The notes beneath the pieces are model-generated. The model did not search any database and was not told the DNA's origin. It saw only the letters and a list, made by a program, of their open reading frames with translations. Position numbers and translations under genes: made by a program. Positions 45,465 to 54,604 of a stretch of DNA of 64,000 bases are shown here, piece by piece. The DNA comes from an uncultured Mediterraneibacter sp. (GTDB lineage: Bacteria > Bacillota > Clostridia > Lachnospirales > Lachnospiraceae): NCBI GenBank assembly GCA_944383695.1, contig CALWQP010000010.1, positions 1-64,000 of the forward strand, written 5' to 3'. Position 1 is the first letter of the stretch, and every line of letters starts with the position of its first letter.

Positions 45465-45499
45465 AAGCGCCGTTCGCATATGAGTAAGCGGCGCTTTCG
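45465..45499 (+). terminator. Terminator after the 1668-aa surface protein
   Basis: AAGCGCCG (45465-45472) and CGGCGCTT (45489-45496) form an 8-bp stem with a 16-nt loop followed by a short T stretch. Confidence 0.7.
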
Positions 45500-45621
45500 T
45501 TCTGTGCCGGCATAAAAAGCAACAGAATTATGATCGGGTACTAGCCGTAACGTTCGTAAACTGGTACAATATGAGATATATTTTGTAAAATGACATAAGA
45601 CATACAGAGAGGGTAACAGGA

Positions 45622-47778
45622 ATGGACATTAATCAGAAACTGACAGAAGAACTTGGGGTGGAACGCTGGCAGATCGATGCCGCGGTGAATTTGATAGACG
45701 AGGGAAATACAATCCCCTTTATCTCCCGGTACAGGAAGGAAGCAACGGGTTCGCTCAACGATGAACAGCTCAGGAAACTGCATGAACGCCTGCTTTATCT
45801 GAGAAACCTGGAAGAAAAAAAGGGGCAGGTTATCTCCAGTATCGAGGAGCAGGGAAAGCTGACAGAAGAGCTTAAGAATCAGATCATGGAAGCAGAGACT
45901 CAGGTAGCGGTGGAAGATTTGTACCGACCGTATCGCCCGAAGCGCCGTACCCGCGCGACGATAGCGAAGGAAAAAGGTCTGGAACCGCTGGCAGCGTATA
46001 TTCTGCTTCAGAGAGCGAAAGAGCCGCTGGAAGAGACCGCCAAGGAATATATATCAGCAGAAAAAGAAGTGAACACCGCTGAGGAAGCAATCCAGGGAGC
46101 GGCGGATATCATTGCAGAGAGCATTTCAGATAATGCGGATTACCGGGCAAGGATCAGGAATATGACTATGCAGAAGGGAAAAGTGGTTTCTGCGGCAAAA
46201 GACCCGGAGGCAGAGTCCGTGTATGAGATGTACTACGAATTTGAAGAACCTGTTTCAAAGCTGGCAGGGCACAGGATTCTTGCCCTGAACCGGGGAGAGA
46301 AGGAGAAATTCCTGACTGTAAAGGTAGAGGCACCGGAGGAGGATATCCTTCGCTATCTGGAGAAACAGGTGATCCATACGGACAATCCATATACAACGCC
46401 TTTGCTGAAGGAGACAGCAGAGGACAGTTATCAGAGGCTCATTGCCCCGGCAATCGAGAGGGAGATACGCAATGAACTGACAGAAAAGGCAGAAGATGGA
46501 GCCATCGAAGTCTTCGGAAAGAACCTGCACCAGCTCCTCATGCAGCCGCCCATTGCAGGCAGAGTGGTTCTGGGATGGGACCCGGCATTTCGTACCGGGT
46601 GTAAACTGGCGGTCGTTGATCCCACGGGAAAGGTTATCGGAACCACCGTAATTTATCCGACCGCGCCCACCACACCCCAGAAGATCAAGGCGAGCAAGGA
46701 CCTTCTGAAGAAGATCATACCAAAGTACCATATTTCTCTTATTTCTCTTGGCAATGGGACCGCTTCCAGAGAGTCAGAGCAGTTTATCGTAGAGCTGTTA
46801 AAAGAGATTCCGGAAGAGAAGGTGCAGTGTGTGATCGTAAACGAGGCAGGAGCATCGGTCTATTCGGCAAGCAAGCTGGCGAGCGAGGAGTTTCCCAAGT
46901 TCGATGTGGGGCAGAGGAGTGCTGCGTCCATTGCGCGGCGGCTTCAGGACCCGCTGGCAGAGCTTGTGAAGATCGATCCGAAGTCCATCGGGGTGGGGCA
47001 GTACCAGCATGACATGAACCAGAAGAAGCTGGGGGAATCCCTAACCGGCGTGGTAGAGGATTGTGTAAATAAAGTCGGCGTGGACCTGAACACCGCGTCA
47101 GCGCCGCTTTTGTCTTACATTTCAGGCATCAGTGGAGCGGTTGCTAAAAATATCGTGGCATACAGAGAAGAGAACGGGAGATTTTCCGACCGGAGGGAGC
47201 TTCTTAAAGTGCCGAAGCTGGGACCCAAGGCATTCGAGCAGTGCGCAGGCTTTATGCGCATTACCGGAGGGAAGAATCCTCTGGATGGCACAGGAGTACA
47301 TCCGGAGTCCTATGGGGCGGCGGAAAAGCTGCTGAAGAAACAGGGATACACGCCTGAGGATGTGGCGCAGCACAACCTGACCGGGCTGACCCTGACGATC
47401 AAAGATTACAAGAGCCTGGCGGAAGATCTGGGAGTGGGCGAGATCACGCTCCGGGATATCGTGAAAGAACTGGAAAAACCGGCGAGAGATCCGCGTGATG
47501 AGATGCCAAAGCCGATCCTGCGCACAGATGTGCTGGAAATGAAGGACCTAAAAGAAGGTATGATCCTCAAAGGCACGGTGAGAAATGTGATCGACTTCGG
47601 CGTGTTTGTGGATATCGGCGTGCACCAGGACGGTCTGGTCCATATCTCTCAGATCACGGAACGCTATATCAAGCATCCTCTGGAAGCGGTGAGCGTAGGC
47701 GATATCGTAGATGTAAAGGTGATGAGCGTGGACCTGAAAAAGAAGAGGATCCAGCTTACTATGAGGGGAATCAATTAG
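45622..47778 (+). CDS. tex: Tex-family transcription accessory protein
   Basis: RNA-binding protein of the Tex/YqgF-HhH-S1 family linked to transcription and stress survival. The 718-residue product has the N-terminal helical domain (VERWQIDAAVNLIDEGNTIPFISRYRKEATGSLNDEQLRKL), a YqgF-like RNase H fold (VLGWDPAFRTGCKLAVVD), helix-hairpin-helix pairs (SGAVAKNIVAYREENGRF, KLGPKAFEQCAGFMRI) and an S1 domain at about 645-715 (GMILKGTVRNVIDFGVFVDIG). The length is standard. It converges with and overlaps the HAD gene by 4 nt. Confidence 0.97.
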   Translation: MDINQKLTEELGVERWQIDAAVNLIDEGNTIPFISRYRKEATGSLNDEQLRKLHERLLYLRNLEEKKGQVISSIEEQGKLTEELKNQIMEAETQVAVEDLYRPYRPKRRTRATIAKEKGLEPLAAYILLQRAKEPLEETAKEYISAEKEVNTAEEAIQGAADIIAESISDNADYRARIRNMTMQKGKVVSAAKDPEAESVYEMYYEFEEPVSKLAGHRILALNRGEKEKFLTVKVEAPEEDILRYLEKQVIHTDNPYTTPLLKETAEDSYQRLIAPAIEREIRNELTEKAEDGAIEVFGKNLHQLLMQPPIAGRVVLGWDPAFRTGCKLAVVDPTGKVIGTTVIYPTAPTTPQKIKASKDLLKKIIPKYHISLISLGNGTASRESEQFIVELLKEIPEEKVQCVIVNEAGASVYSASKLASEEFPKFDVGQRSAASIARRLQDPLAELVKIDPKSIGVGQYQHDMNQKKLGESLTGVVEDCVNKVGVDLNTASAPLLSYISGISGAVAKNIVAYREENGRFSDRRELLKVPKLGPKAFEQCAGFMRITGGKNPLDGTGVHPESYGAAEKLLKKQGYTPEDVAQHNLTGLTLTIKDYKSLAEDLGVGEITLRDIVKELEKPARDPRDEMPKPILRTDVLEMKDLKEGMILKGTVRNVIDFGVFVDIGVHQDGLVHISQITERYIKHPLEAVSVGDIVDVKVMSVDLKKKRIQLTMRGIN

Positions 47779-48404
47779 TCCGATATGAGTTCTGATAGCC
47801 TCGCAGGATCCTCCGGATAATACTCAGCCGGAACATGAGCATTTTCATGTGCTCCCCACAGCGCATAGGCGAAATGTGCCCCGGCGGCAGACGCGCACAT
47901 ACTGTCGCCAAGGCTGTCTCCGATATATAAGACCTCCCCGCTTTTTGCTCCTGTCTCCTCCATATATTTCAGCAGCGGGGCAGGAGAGGGTTTATGTTCT
48001 TCTGTATCGTCTGAGCAGATGCAGACAGAAAAATAAGTGCTGATCGGGAGCGGGTTCAGCACGAGATCCAGCTCCTCGTGAGTCCTGGATGTGACAATGC
48101 CAAGCTGACAGCCGGCATTTTTGAGTGTGTCCAGCAGTTTAGGGATGCCGGCAAAGGGCTGCATCATATCACTATACTTTTCCTCGTTTGCCACCCAGAG
48201 GGCAATGGTCTCTTCTGCTTTGTCCGTGATGCCGAGATGCTCCATATTCGCAGCAGAGGTGCGGCTGAGGACGTGGGTCAGCTCTTCGACTTCCGGGGAA
48301 GATCCTGTGACAGTGAGCAGTGCCTGCCGAAGGGAGTACAGGATACACTCAGCTGTGTCAAGAAGGGTTCCGTCTACATCGAAAACAATATGCTTATATT
48401 TCAT
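47775..48404 (-). CDS. HAD-family phosphatase
   Basis: Phosphoglycolate-phosphatase/PpaX-like hydrolase, 209 aa. The four HAD motifs are visible: VFDVDGTLLDT (nucleophile Asp), VTSRTHEEL, KPSPAPLL and YIGDSLGDSM. The ATG at 48404 is chosen because a promoter (TTTACT, TATAAT) lies upstream at 48456-48484, inside any longer reading. The substrate is unknown; the closest functional types remove small sugar or pyrophosphate groups. It ends inside the end of tex. Confidence 0.9.
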   Translation of the reverse strand: MKYKHIVFDVDGTLLDTAECILYSLRQALLTVTGSSPEVEELTHVLSRTSAANMEHLGITDKAEETIALWVANEEKYSDMMQPFAGIPKLLDTLKNAGCQLGIVTSRTHEELDLVLNPLPISTYFSVCICSDDTEEHKPSPAPLLKYMEETGAKSGEVLYIGDSLGDSMCASAAGAHFAYALWGAHENAHVPAEYYPEDPARLSELISD

Positions 48405-48455
48405 GTTCCAAATCTCCGTTCCGCCGTCTTTAGGCGTATTTTTCATATCAGGGAT

Positions 48456-48484
48456 ATTATAACAAGTCCGGGAGAAAGAGTAAA
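48456..48484 (-). promoter_or_regulatory. Promoter of the HAD phosphatase
   Basis: On the minus strand TTTACT (48479-48484) and TATAAT (48456-48461), 17 nt apart. Confidence 0.65.
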
Positions 48485-48601
48485 TCGCCAAATTGCGTGG
48501 TCCTGCCTTGCACGCCCTTTTTTGCCGTAGTAAGATAATAGAGTCGGATATGATCCGAAATCGGTGACAGTGAAGATAAACACCGGGAGGGAAGGAATAC
48601 T

Positions 48602-49093
48602 ATGACAAAGTTTGAAGAATTTGAACATATTATCGCAAAACTCCGCGCCCCGGACGGCTGTCCTTGGGACCGCGAGCAGACGCACGCCAGCCTGAAGAAG
48701 CCGTGTATTGAGGAAGCCGCGGAGGTGATCTGCGGGATCAATATCCTGGATCAGACGGGAGACCCGGAGAATCTGAAAGAAGAGCTGGGCGATCTGCTTA
48801 TGCAGGTGGTGATGCACGCCCGGATCGCAGAAGAGGAAGGCTATTTTACCATGGATGACGTGATCCAGGGGATCATTAACAAGATGATCCGAAGGCATCC
48901 CCATGTGTTCGGAGATGCTGTGGTTTCTGACTCCGGTGAGGTGCTGACAAAGTGGGATGAGATCAAGAAGCAGGAGAAAGCTGGGAAAGAGTGGACAGAA
49001 GCCTATCTCCCCGCCGCATTTGATGAGGCAAAGGAGCTGATCGATGCAGCGGCGGAGAGGAAAGGATTTGGGAAAAATCGATCCAAAGCTTGA
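48602..49093 (+). CDS. mazG: MazG-type nucleotide pyrophosphohydrolase
   Basis: Hydrolyses (d)NTPs to NMP and PPi, cleaning the nucleotide pool. The 163-residue single-domain protein has LRAPDGCPWDREQTHASLKK, the metal-binding EEAAEV and EELGDLLMQVVMHARIAEE helix motifs (ExxE and ExxxD) and KMIRRHPHVFGD, all typical of the second domain of MazG. The ATG is preceded by GGGAGGGAAGG. It is divergent from the HAD gene, and a house-cleaning function fits both. Confidence 0.93.
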   Translation: MTKFEEFEHIIAKLRAPDGCPWDREQTHASLKKPCIEEAAEVICGINILDQTGDPENLKEELGDLLMQVVMHARIAEEEGYFTMDDVIQGIINKMIRRHPHVFGDAVVSDSGEVLTKWDEIKKQEKAGKEWTEAYLPAAFDEAKELIDAAAERKGFGKNRSKA

Positions 49094-49119
49094 CCAATAT
49101 CTTTGTCCTGTTGTATAGT
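49090..49119 (+). promoter_or_regulatory. Promoter of the LysR gene
   Basis: TTGACC (49090-49095) overlaps the mazG stop, and TATAGT (49114-49119) follows with an 18-nt spacer. Confidence 0.7.
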
Positions 49120-49154
49120 TAGACGTAGCGAACTATGTAACAGGGAGACAAAAG

Positions 49155-50057
49155 ATGGAAATAAAACAGTTAGAGTATTTTGTGGCTGCCTGTGAAAAAG
49201 GCAGCTTTAATAAAGCGGCGGAATGTCTGTATACATCCCAGCCGAATGTGAGCAAGGTGATCTCAGGCTTTGAGAAAGAGCTTGGGAGAAACCTGTTTGA
49301 GAGAAACAGTAAAGGAATAAAGCTTACTCCCTTTGGAGAGACGATAGAGGAGTATGCCCAGAATATCCTGAAAAATATTCAGATGATCAACAGTACTGTA
49401 TCTGTCAACCCCGGCGCAAAGCTGGCGGTTTCTACATTTTCCAGCAATCTGCTGGCCAAGTTTCTCATTGATTTCTATAAAGAGACAGATGAAAAATATA
49501 ATATCGAGCACCTTCAGGGGACAGCGGAAGAGATCACGGACAATGTGAAAAAAGGATTATCTGAGCTGGGGGTCGTATTTATCGCACAGAACCAGCTTAC
49601 CTCTTTTCAGCACATCCTGACGCATAAGAACCTGAAGTTCTGTCCGGTTGACACGAAAGAATTGTGCATTTATGCAGGCAGGAACAATCCCCTATATGAA
49701 AAGGACAGCATCAGCTTTTCCGAGCTCCCTGGTCTGAAGTTTATCAGCGGAGTCCGGGATTATTTCTCCATGGAACACCATCTGGAATCCGTCAGCCTTG
49801 GGATCATAAAAAGAGAGATGCTGAACAACATAATCTGCACAACCAGCGAATATGTGTTTATCAATGCGCTTATGAACACAGATATCTGTGCCATGGGCGT
49901 CAATTTTCCCGAGGACCAGTATCAGGAATATGGCGTGAAAACGCTGACCATCAATGACTGCGAGCCCTTCCTGGCAGTGGGCTGGGTGGCAAGGGAAAAT
50001 CATGAATTGAGCAGGCCGTGTGTGGAATTTATCGAAAGGCTGAAACAAGTGTTATAA
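49155..50057 (+). CDS. LysR-family transcriptional regulator
   Basis: A 300-residue regulator with the N-terminal HTH at about 1-60 (MEIKQLEYFVAACEKGSFNKAAECLYTSQPNVSKVISGFEKELGRNLFERNSKGIKLTPFG) and a periplasmic-binding-fold effector domain. It lies immediately upstream of the iron transporter in the same direction, so it could control it, although LysR regulators are more often divergent from their targets. No ligand is predictable. Confidence 0.93.
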   Translation: MEIKQLEYFVAACEKGSFNKAAECLYTSQPNVSKVISGFEKELGRNLFERNSKGIKLTPFGETIEEYAQNILKNIQMINSTVSVNPGAKLAVSTFSSNLLAKFLIDFYKETDEKYNIEHLQGTAEEITDNVKKGLSELGVVFIAQNQLTSFQHILTHKNLKFCPVDTKELCIYAGRNNPLYEKDSISFSELPGLKFISGVRDYFSMEHHLESVSLGIIKREMLNNIICTTSEYVFINALMNTDICAMGVNFPEDQYQEYGVKTLTINDCEPFLAVGWVARENHELSRPCVEFIERLKQVL

Positions 50058-50095
50058 CAAAAGACACCAGCAGATGCATTCCAAAACGATATTAG

Positions 50096-50109
50096 TTAGT
50101 TGAAACTAA
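50096..50109 (+). promoter_or_regulatory. Palindromic operator before the iron transporter
   Basis: TTAGTT-GA-AACTAA is a perfect inverted repeat; a second ATTAGTT begins at 50091. A TATAAT follows at 50117-50122, so the palindrome covers the -35 region. The arms resemble DtxR/MntR-type metal-repressor sites more than Fur boxes. Assignment is tentative. Confidence 0.55.
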
Positions 50110-51203
50110 TCTGTGCTATAATCAACCTCGCTGAAGAAAACAGGAAAGGGGGATATAGCATCATAGGAAAAAAATTAACAGTTATTCTTGCGGTTGTGCT
50201 GGTTATTCTGGCATTTGTATCGCTGTTTATCGGCGTTATTGATATGGACCTGTCTCTGCTGGCCAAAGGGGACCCTGAAAAGTGGGAGATATTCCTCATT
50301 TCGCGTCTTCCCAGGCTGCTGGCTATCCTGTGTACAGGAGTCGGCATGAGCACAGCAGGACTGATCATGCAGCAATTGTGTCAAAATAAATTTGTCTCTC
50401 CCACGACGGGAGCCACCATATCTTCCGCCCAGTTCGGGATTCTCCTGGCGCTTTTGTTCATGCCGAATTCCACGTTGTGGGGAAGAGCTGTATTCGCTTT
50501 TATAGCAGCGATCCTGGGAACATGGATTTTTGTGTGGTTTATCCAGAGGATCCAGTTCAAGGATGTGGTGATGGTGCCTCTTGTGGGTATTATGTTCGGC
50601 AATGTGATCGGTGGCATCACAAGTTATCTTGCCTACAAGTACGAGATGACACAGGCGTTGTCCTCATGGCTGACCGGACACTTTTCCCTTGTGCTCCGGG
50701 GGAGATATGAGATTGTCTATCTTGTAGTTCCGCTGGTCATCCTTGCTTTTGTATTTGCTAATCATTTTAATATCGTTGGCATGGGGAAGGACTTCTCCAG
50801 AAATCTTGGCGTGCCATATAATCTGGTGCTGTTCATGGGACTTACCATCGCGGCAATGATCACAGCTTCCGTTGTGGTCGTAGTGGGTGCGATTTCCTAC
50901 ATCGGATTGATTGTGCCGAATATCGTGGCAATGTTCAAGGGGGACAAAATCCGGGGAACACTGGTGGACACAGCCCTGTTCGGGGCGATTTTCGTCCTTG
51001 TGTGTGACATGATCGGGCGGATTGTCATACAGCCCTATGAGCTCCCTATCGAGCTTATCATCGGTATAGTCGGAAGCCTTCTCTTTATCGGGCTGCTCCT
51101 GTATCGTCTGAAACACGGAAGGAAGGCGGTCGCCCTGAGAGGGCCGGAAACATCATGCTGTGCCGGAAGCATCTCCGGTATTGACGGAGGTGATGGGCAA
51201 TGA
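50100..51203 (+). CDS. Siderophore ABC transporter permease 1 (FecCD, YclN-like)
   Basis: Membrane subunit with about nine to ten hydrophobic helices and FecCD motifs: SRLPRLLAILCTGVGMSTAGLIMQQLCQNKFVSPTTGAT, VVVVGAISYIGLIVPNIVAM and ELPIELIIGIVGSLLFIGLLLYRLKHGRK. The start is unclear: the only canonical upstream codon (TTG 50100) lies in the operator/promoter, while AAAGGGGG at 50145-50152 points to an ATC at 50160 or ATA at 50163; the real protein may therefore begin as x-GKKLTVILAVVLVILAF. It ends coupled to the next permease (ATGA). Confidence 0.88.
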   Translation: MKLICAIINLAEENRKGGYSIIGKKLTVILAVVLVILAFVSLFIGVIDMDLSLLAKGDPEKWEIFLISRLPRLLAILCTGVGMSTAGLIMQQLCQNKFVSPTTGATISSAQFGILLALLFMPNSTLWGRAVFAFIAAILGTWIFVWFIQRIQFKDVVMVPLVGIMFGNVIGGITSYLAYKYEMTQALSSWLTGHFSLVLRGRYEIVYLVVPLVILAFVFANHFNIVGMGKDFSRNLGVPYNLVLFMGLTIAAMITASVVVVVGAISYIGLIVPNIVAMFKGDKIRGTLVDTALFGAIFVLVCDMIGRIVIQPYELPIELIIGIVGSLLFIGLLLYRLKHGRKAVALRGPETSCCAGSISGIDGGDGQ

Positions 51204-52177
51204 AGACAAAAGCGTATTATATCAACATCCGAAAGCTGACCATCATGACCGTGCTGGCGGCGCTGGCATCCGCTGTCTACATGCTGGTGGATGTAAATTT
51301 CAGCAATGAGAGGCTGTTCGCGTACGCGCTGCAGATACGGACGCCAAAGTTGCTCGTTATGATAATCACAGCATTTGCCATCGGGGGCGCGTCCCTTATA
51401 TTTCAGTCGGTGATCAATAATACGATTGTCACACCGTGTCTGCTGGGAATGAATTCTCTCTATACGCTGATCCATACAGGGGTGGTGTTCTTCGCAGGCT
51501 CTGCCAGCATACTGGCGAACAACGCAAACGTCTCATTTGCAGTGGATCTGGTCATTATGAGCATCACGGCAACACTGATCTACGGCTGGCTCTTTAAAAA
51601 GACAAACTACAATGTGCTGTACGTGCTGCTCATCGGGACTGTGCTGACGTCGTTCTTCTCCAGCATCCAGTCCACCCTGACCAGGGTTATGGACCCGAAC
51701 GAATATGACAATCTCCTGAGCACTCTGGTGGCGAGCTTCAGCAGCATAAATTCAGAGATTATCGTATTCTCTCTGATCGTTCTTGCCCTTTTGGTTTTTG
51801 TCCTGAGAAAAGACCTTGCCCTTCTCAATGTGATCACACTTGGCAGGCAGCAGGCGATCAACCTGGGCGTGGATTATGACCGGACGATCCGGAGGCTTCT
51901 GCTGGGAGTGACAGTATGCATTGCTGTGGCAACGGCTATGGTAGGGCCGATATCATTTTTGGGCCTTATCATCGCGAATCTTTCGCGTCAGCTTTTGCAC
52001 ACATACCGCCATGGACAGCTCATTTTGGGAAGCGCCCTGTTCGGCATGATCGTGCTGGTGGGCGGACAGATTATCGTGGAGCATGTCTTTACATATGCCA
52101 TACCGGTGAGCGTGTTTATTACAGTGGGCGGCGGGATTTATTTCCTGTACCTGCTGCTGACGAGACGGAGGGTTTGA
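51200..52177 (+). CDS. Siderophore ABC transporter permease 2 (FecCD, YclO-like)
   Basis: 325-residue partner permease with multiple hydrophobic helices and the motifs RTPKLLVMIITAFAIGGASLIFQSVINNTIVTPCLLGMNSL and MVGPISFLGLIIANLSRQLLHTYRHG. The two non-identical permeases form a heterodimeric channel. The start overlaps the previous gene by 4 nt and it is 3 nt before the ATPase gene, so the order is permease, permease, ATPase, binding protein, as in B. subtilis yclNOPQ. Confidence 0.93.
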   Translation: MKTKAYYINIRKLTIMTVLAALASAVYMLVDVNFSNERLFAYALQIRTPKLLVMIITAFAIGGASLIFQSVINNTIVTPCLLGMNSLYTLIHTGVVFFAGSASILANNANVSFAVDLVIMSITATLIYGWLFKKTNYNVLYVLLIGTVLTSFFSSIQSTLTRVMDPNEYDNLLSTLVASFSSINSEIIVFSLIVLALLVFVLRKDLALLNVITLGRQQAINLGVDYDRTIRRLLLGVTVCIAVATAMVGPISFLGLIIANLSRQLLHTYRHGQLILGSALFGMIVLVGGQIIVEHVFTYAIPVSVFITVGGGIYFLYLLLTRRRV

Positions 52178-52180
52178 TAC

Positions 52181-52933
52181 ATGGTAATAAAAGAACTGAC
52201 GAAAAAATATGATGGAAAGCCAGTGGTGGATTCTGTCTCATTTGAAATCCCGAAGGGAAAAGTCCTCTCCCTCATCGGGCCGAACGGTGCAGGGAAATCC
52301 ACGGTCATGGGAATCATCTCCAGGCTGGTGGCAAGGGATGAAGGGCTGGTTGATTTCCACGGTAAAGATATCGGCAGATGGAAGAGCAAAGAATTGGCGA
52401 AAAAACTTGCCATCCTCACGCAGAGCAATCATATCCAGATGAAACTGACGGTGCAGGAGCTGGCAGCCTTCGGGCGGTTTCCGTACTCGGGAAACCGGCT
52501 CACAAAGGAGGATCGGGAGATTATTGACAGGGCGATCGGATATATGGAACTGGAGGAATACAAAGACCGGTATATCGATGAACTTTCAGGAGGCCAGAGG
52601 CAGAGAGCCCTGATCGCCATGGTCATCGCCCAGGACACAGACTATGTGCTCCTGGACGAGCCCACCAACAACCTGGATATCTATCATGCCACAAACATGA
52701 TGAAGATTGTCCGCAGACTGTGTGACGAGCTGGGAAAGACCGTGGTGCTGGTGCTCCACGAGATCAACTACGCGGCGTTTTATTCCGACTATATCTGCGC
52801 ATTCGTGGATGGGAAAATCGCGAAGTTCGGAACAGTCGAGGAAGTGATAACAAAAGAGAATCTCTCGGAAATCTACAAGGTGGATTTTGAGATCCAGAAG
52901 ATACAGGGAAAACCTTTATCGATCTATTACTAA
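52181..52933 (+). CDS. Siderophore ABC transporter ATPase (YclP-like)
   Basis: 250-residue ATP-binding subunit. Walker A GPNGAGKST, Q-loop LAILTQSNHIQ, signature LSGGQRQR, Walker B YVLLDEPTNNLD and the switch His in LVLHEINYA are all present. The FepC-type short VSFEIPKGKVLSLIGPNG start and the DLDI-type NNLDIYHAT match siderophore importers of the CeuD/YclP group. It is 3 nt after permease 2. Confidence 0.95.
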   Translation: MVIKELTKKYDGKPVVDSVSFEIPKGKVLSLIGPNGAGKSTVMGIISRLVARDEGLVDFHGKDIGRWKSKELAKKLAILTQSNHIQMKLTVQELAAFGRFPYSGNRLTKEDREIIDRAIGYMELEEYKDRYIDELSGGQRQRALIAMVIAQDTDYVLLDEPTNNLDIYHATNMMKIVRRLCDELGKTVVLVLHEINYAAFYSDYICAFVDGKIAKFGTVEEVITKENLSEIYKVDFEIQKIQGKPLSIYY

Positions 52934-52971
52934 TAAAACAGTTTAAGAAAAAAGAAAAGGAGATAAAAAAT

Positions 52972-53988
52972 ATGAAAAAAAGACTCATTACATTGATGCT
53001 GGCAGGCGCGATGGCATTTTCACTTGCGGCGTGCGGTTCAAAGGGAACGGAAGAAACATCGGCAGACACAGCGGCAGATACGCAGACAGAGGAAAACAGT
53101 GAAGCATCTGAGCCTGAGACAGTGACCATCACCAGCCTCAACGGAAGCGGTGAGGAGACCACTCTGGAAGTGCCGTACAAGCCTGAGCGTGTGGCAATCC
53201 TGGATATGGCGGCGCTGGATATCATTGACAGCATCGGCGCAGGGGACTGCGTTGTCGGAAGCGCGTCTACCTCCATCGAGTATCTTCAGGATTACGTGAC
53301 AAACGATGCGATATCAAATCTCGGAACGATCAAGGAAGCGGACATGGAAGCGGTCATGGCTTGCGAGCCTGAGATCATCTTCATCGGCGGACGCCTTTCC
53401 TCCGTGTATGATGACCTGAGCGCCATCGCTCCCGTGGTATATCTCGCAACCGATACAGAGAAAGGGCTTGTGGAAAGCGTGCGCGACAATGCGACAACCA
53501 TTGCTTCTATCTTCGGAAAAGAGGACGAGGCTGATAAGCTGATGGCGGGATTTGACGAGAGGATTGCGGAACTGGCTGCATTCGCGGAAAATAAAACAGC
53601 GATCGTGGGTATGTGTACCAGCGGCGGATTCAACATCCTTGGAAGTGACGGAAGATGCTCTATCATCAGCAATGAGATCGGGTTTGAAAATGTAGGACTC
53701 GATGCGGAAACAGCAACGTCCACACACGGAAATGAGGCTTCATTTGAATTTGTAGTTGAGAAGAATCCGGAGTATATCTTTGTCATGGACCGCGATGCGG
53801 CCATCGGCACAGAGGGAGCACAGCTCGCTCAGGAAATCGTGGAGAATGAGCTCGTCCAGGGAACAGACGCGTATAAGAACGGCAATATCGTTTATCTTGG
53901 CAACCCGGCTGTGTGGTATACGGCTGAGGGCGGAATCAACGCGCTGGACATCATGCTCCAGGATCTGGAGGGACCTCTGCTGCAGTAA
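52972..53988 (+). CDS. Siderophore-binding lipoprotein (YclQ/CeuE-like)
   Basis: 338-residue surface lipoprotein with lipobox SLAAC (Cys21), an acidic linker and a class III binding-protein fold: KPERVAILDMAALDIIDSIG, CEPEIIFIGGRLSSVYDDL, GRCSIISNEIGFENVG and the distinctive NPEYIFVMDRDAAIG that is conserved in YclQ/CeuE-type proteins. These bind catecholate siderophores such as petrobactin or enterobactin breakdown products; the actual ligand here is not determined. The linker is rich in Thr/Glu/Asp. AAAAGGAG precedes the ATG. Confidence 0.92.
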   Translation: MKKRLITLMLAGAMAFSLAACGSKGTEETSADTAADTQTEENSEASEPETVTITSLNGSGEETTLEVPYKPERVAILDMAALDIIDSIGAGDCVVGSASTSIEYLQDYVTNDAISNLGTIKEADMEAVMACEPEIIFIGGRLSSVYDDLSAIAPVVYLATDTEKGLVESVRDNATTIASIFGKEDEADKLMAGFDERIAELAAFAENKTAIVGMCTSGGFNILGSDGRCSIISNEIGFENVGLDAETATSTHGNEASFEFVVEKNPEYIFVMDRDAAIGTEGAQLAQEIVENELVQGTDAYKNGNIVYLGNPAVWYTAEGGINALDIMLQDLEGPLLQ

Positions 53989-54032
53989 TGACAGGCATTG
54001 TTGCAGAAGATATGCGTTCGGTTCACGAAATA

Positions 54033-54458
54033 TTATCCTCTGATCAATACAAGTCCTGCAGTGCAGATGCCAATGCCGATGACCTGCTTTACAGAGAGAG
54101 CCTCTTTATAAAGCAAAAATCCGAAGATGACAAGAATGCAGGCAAGTGCGATATTTGCTGTCAGGGAAGCGGTATTGACTTTCCATCCGGCACGGTAGAC
54201 ATAGATGTAGCAAAATTCCAGAGCTATAATGCATAAACCTAAGGCAAAAGAAGTCCAGTTGAGCCTGGATATTTCGACGCTCAGATGCTGACCGCGGCCC
54301 AAAAGCCAGTACAGTATGAATGAGAATAAAGCTGCTGTGAGATAGGTCACGGTCAGTGACAGCAGAGCGTTTGCTTCTGACGGAGTAGATTTTGTTACAA
54401 TATTGTAGCCTACATTCGCCAGAATGACCATACAGATGGGCCAGATGTAATTCCACAT
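54033..54458 (-). CDS. Half-size EamA/DMT-type transporter
   Basis: A 141-residue protein with four hydrophobic helices (IWPICMVILANVGYNIV, LTVTYLTAALFSFILYWLL, FALGLCIIALEFCYIYVY, IALACILVIFGFLLYKEALSVKQVIGIGICTAGLVLI), the size of one EamA repeat, like SMR-type drug or metabolite exporters that act as dimers. AAGGAGG precedes its ATG on the minus strand. Expression looks controlled by the terminator leader at 54505-54575. The exported compound is unknown. Confidence 0.85.
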   Translation of the reverse strand: MWNYIWPICMVILANVGYNIVTKSTPSEANALLSLTVTYLTAALFSFILYWLLGRGQHLSVEISRLNWTSFALGLCIIALEFCYIYVYRAGWKVNTASLTANIALACILVIFGFLLYKEALSVKQVIGIGICTAGLVLIRG

Positions 54459-54504
54459 AATAAAATACCTCCTTGCGAAAAGACCTTACAGGCGGGAGCG
54501 TTCA

Positions 54505-54575
54505 TAAAATAAAAAGCAGCCAGACAAATAGCCTGACTGCCGGTAGGTGCTCACCCGAACATTCCTGTTGCCTGT
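54505..54575 (-). promoter_or_regulatory. Terminator leader / riboswitch candidate of the EamA gene
   Basis: Between the promoter and the gene the minus strand has ggaatgttcgggtgag, caccta, then a terminator: GCAGTCAGGC pairs with GTCTGGCTGC around TATTT, followed by TTTTTATTTT (54505-54540). The 35-nt upstream part could pair alternatively with the terminator arm (for example CACC/GGTG, CCGGC). Short aptamer plus terminator before an efflux protein is reminiscent of guanidine-IV (mepA) leaders; this identity is from memory and unverified. Confidence 0.55.
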
Positions 54576-54604
54576 ACTATATCATGCATAAGGGGAAGTG
54601 TCAA
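54576..54604 (-). promoter_or_regulatory. Promoter of the EamA leader
   Basis: On the minus strand TTGACA (54599-54604) and TATAGT (54576-54581) with a 17-nt spacer. Confidence 0.8.
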
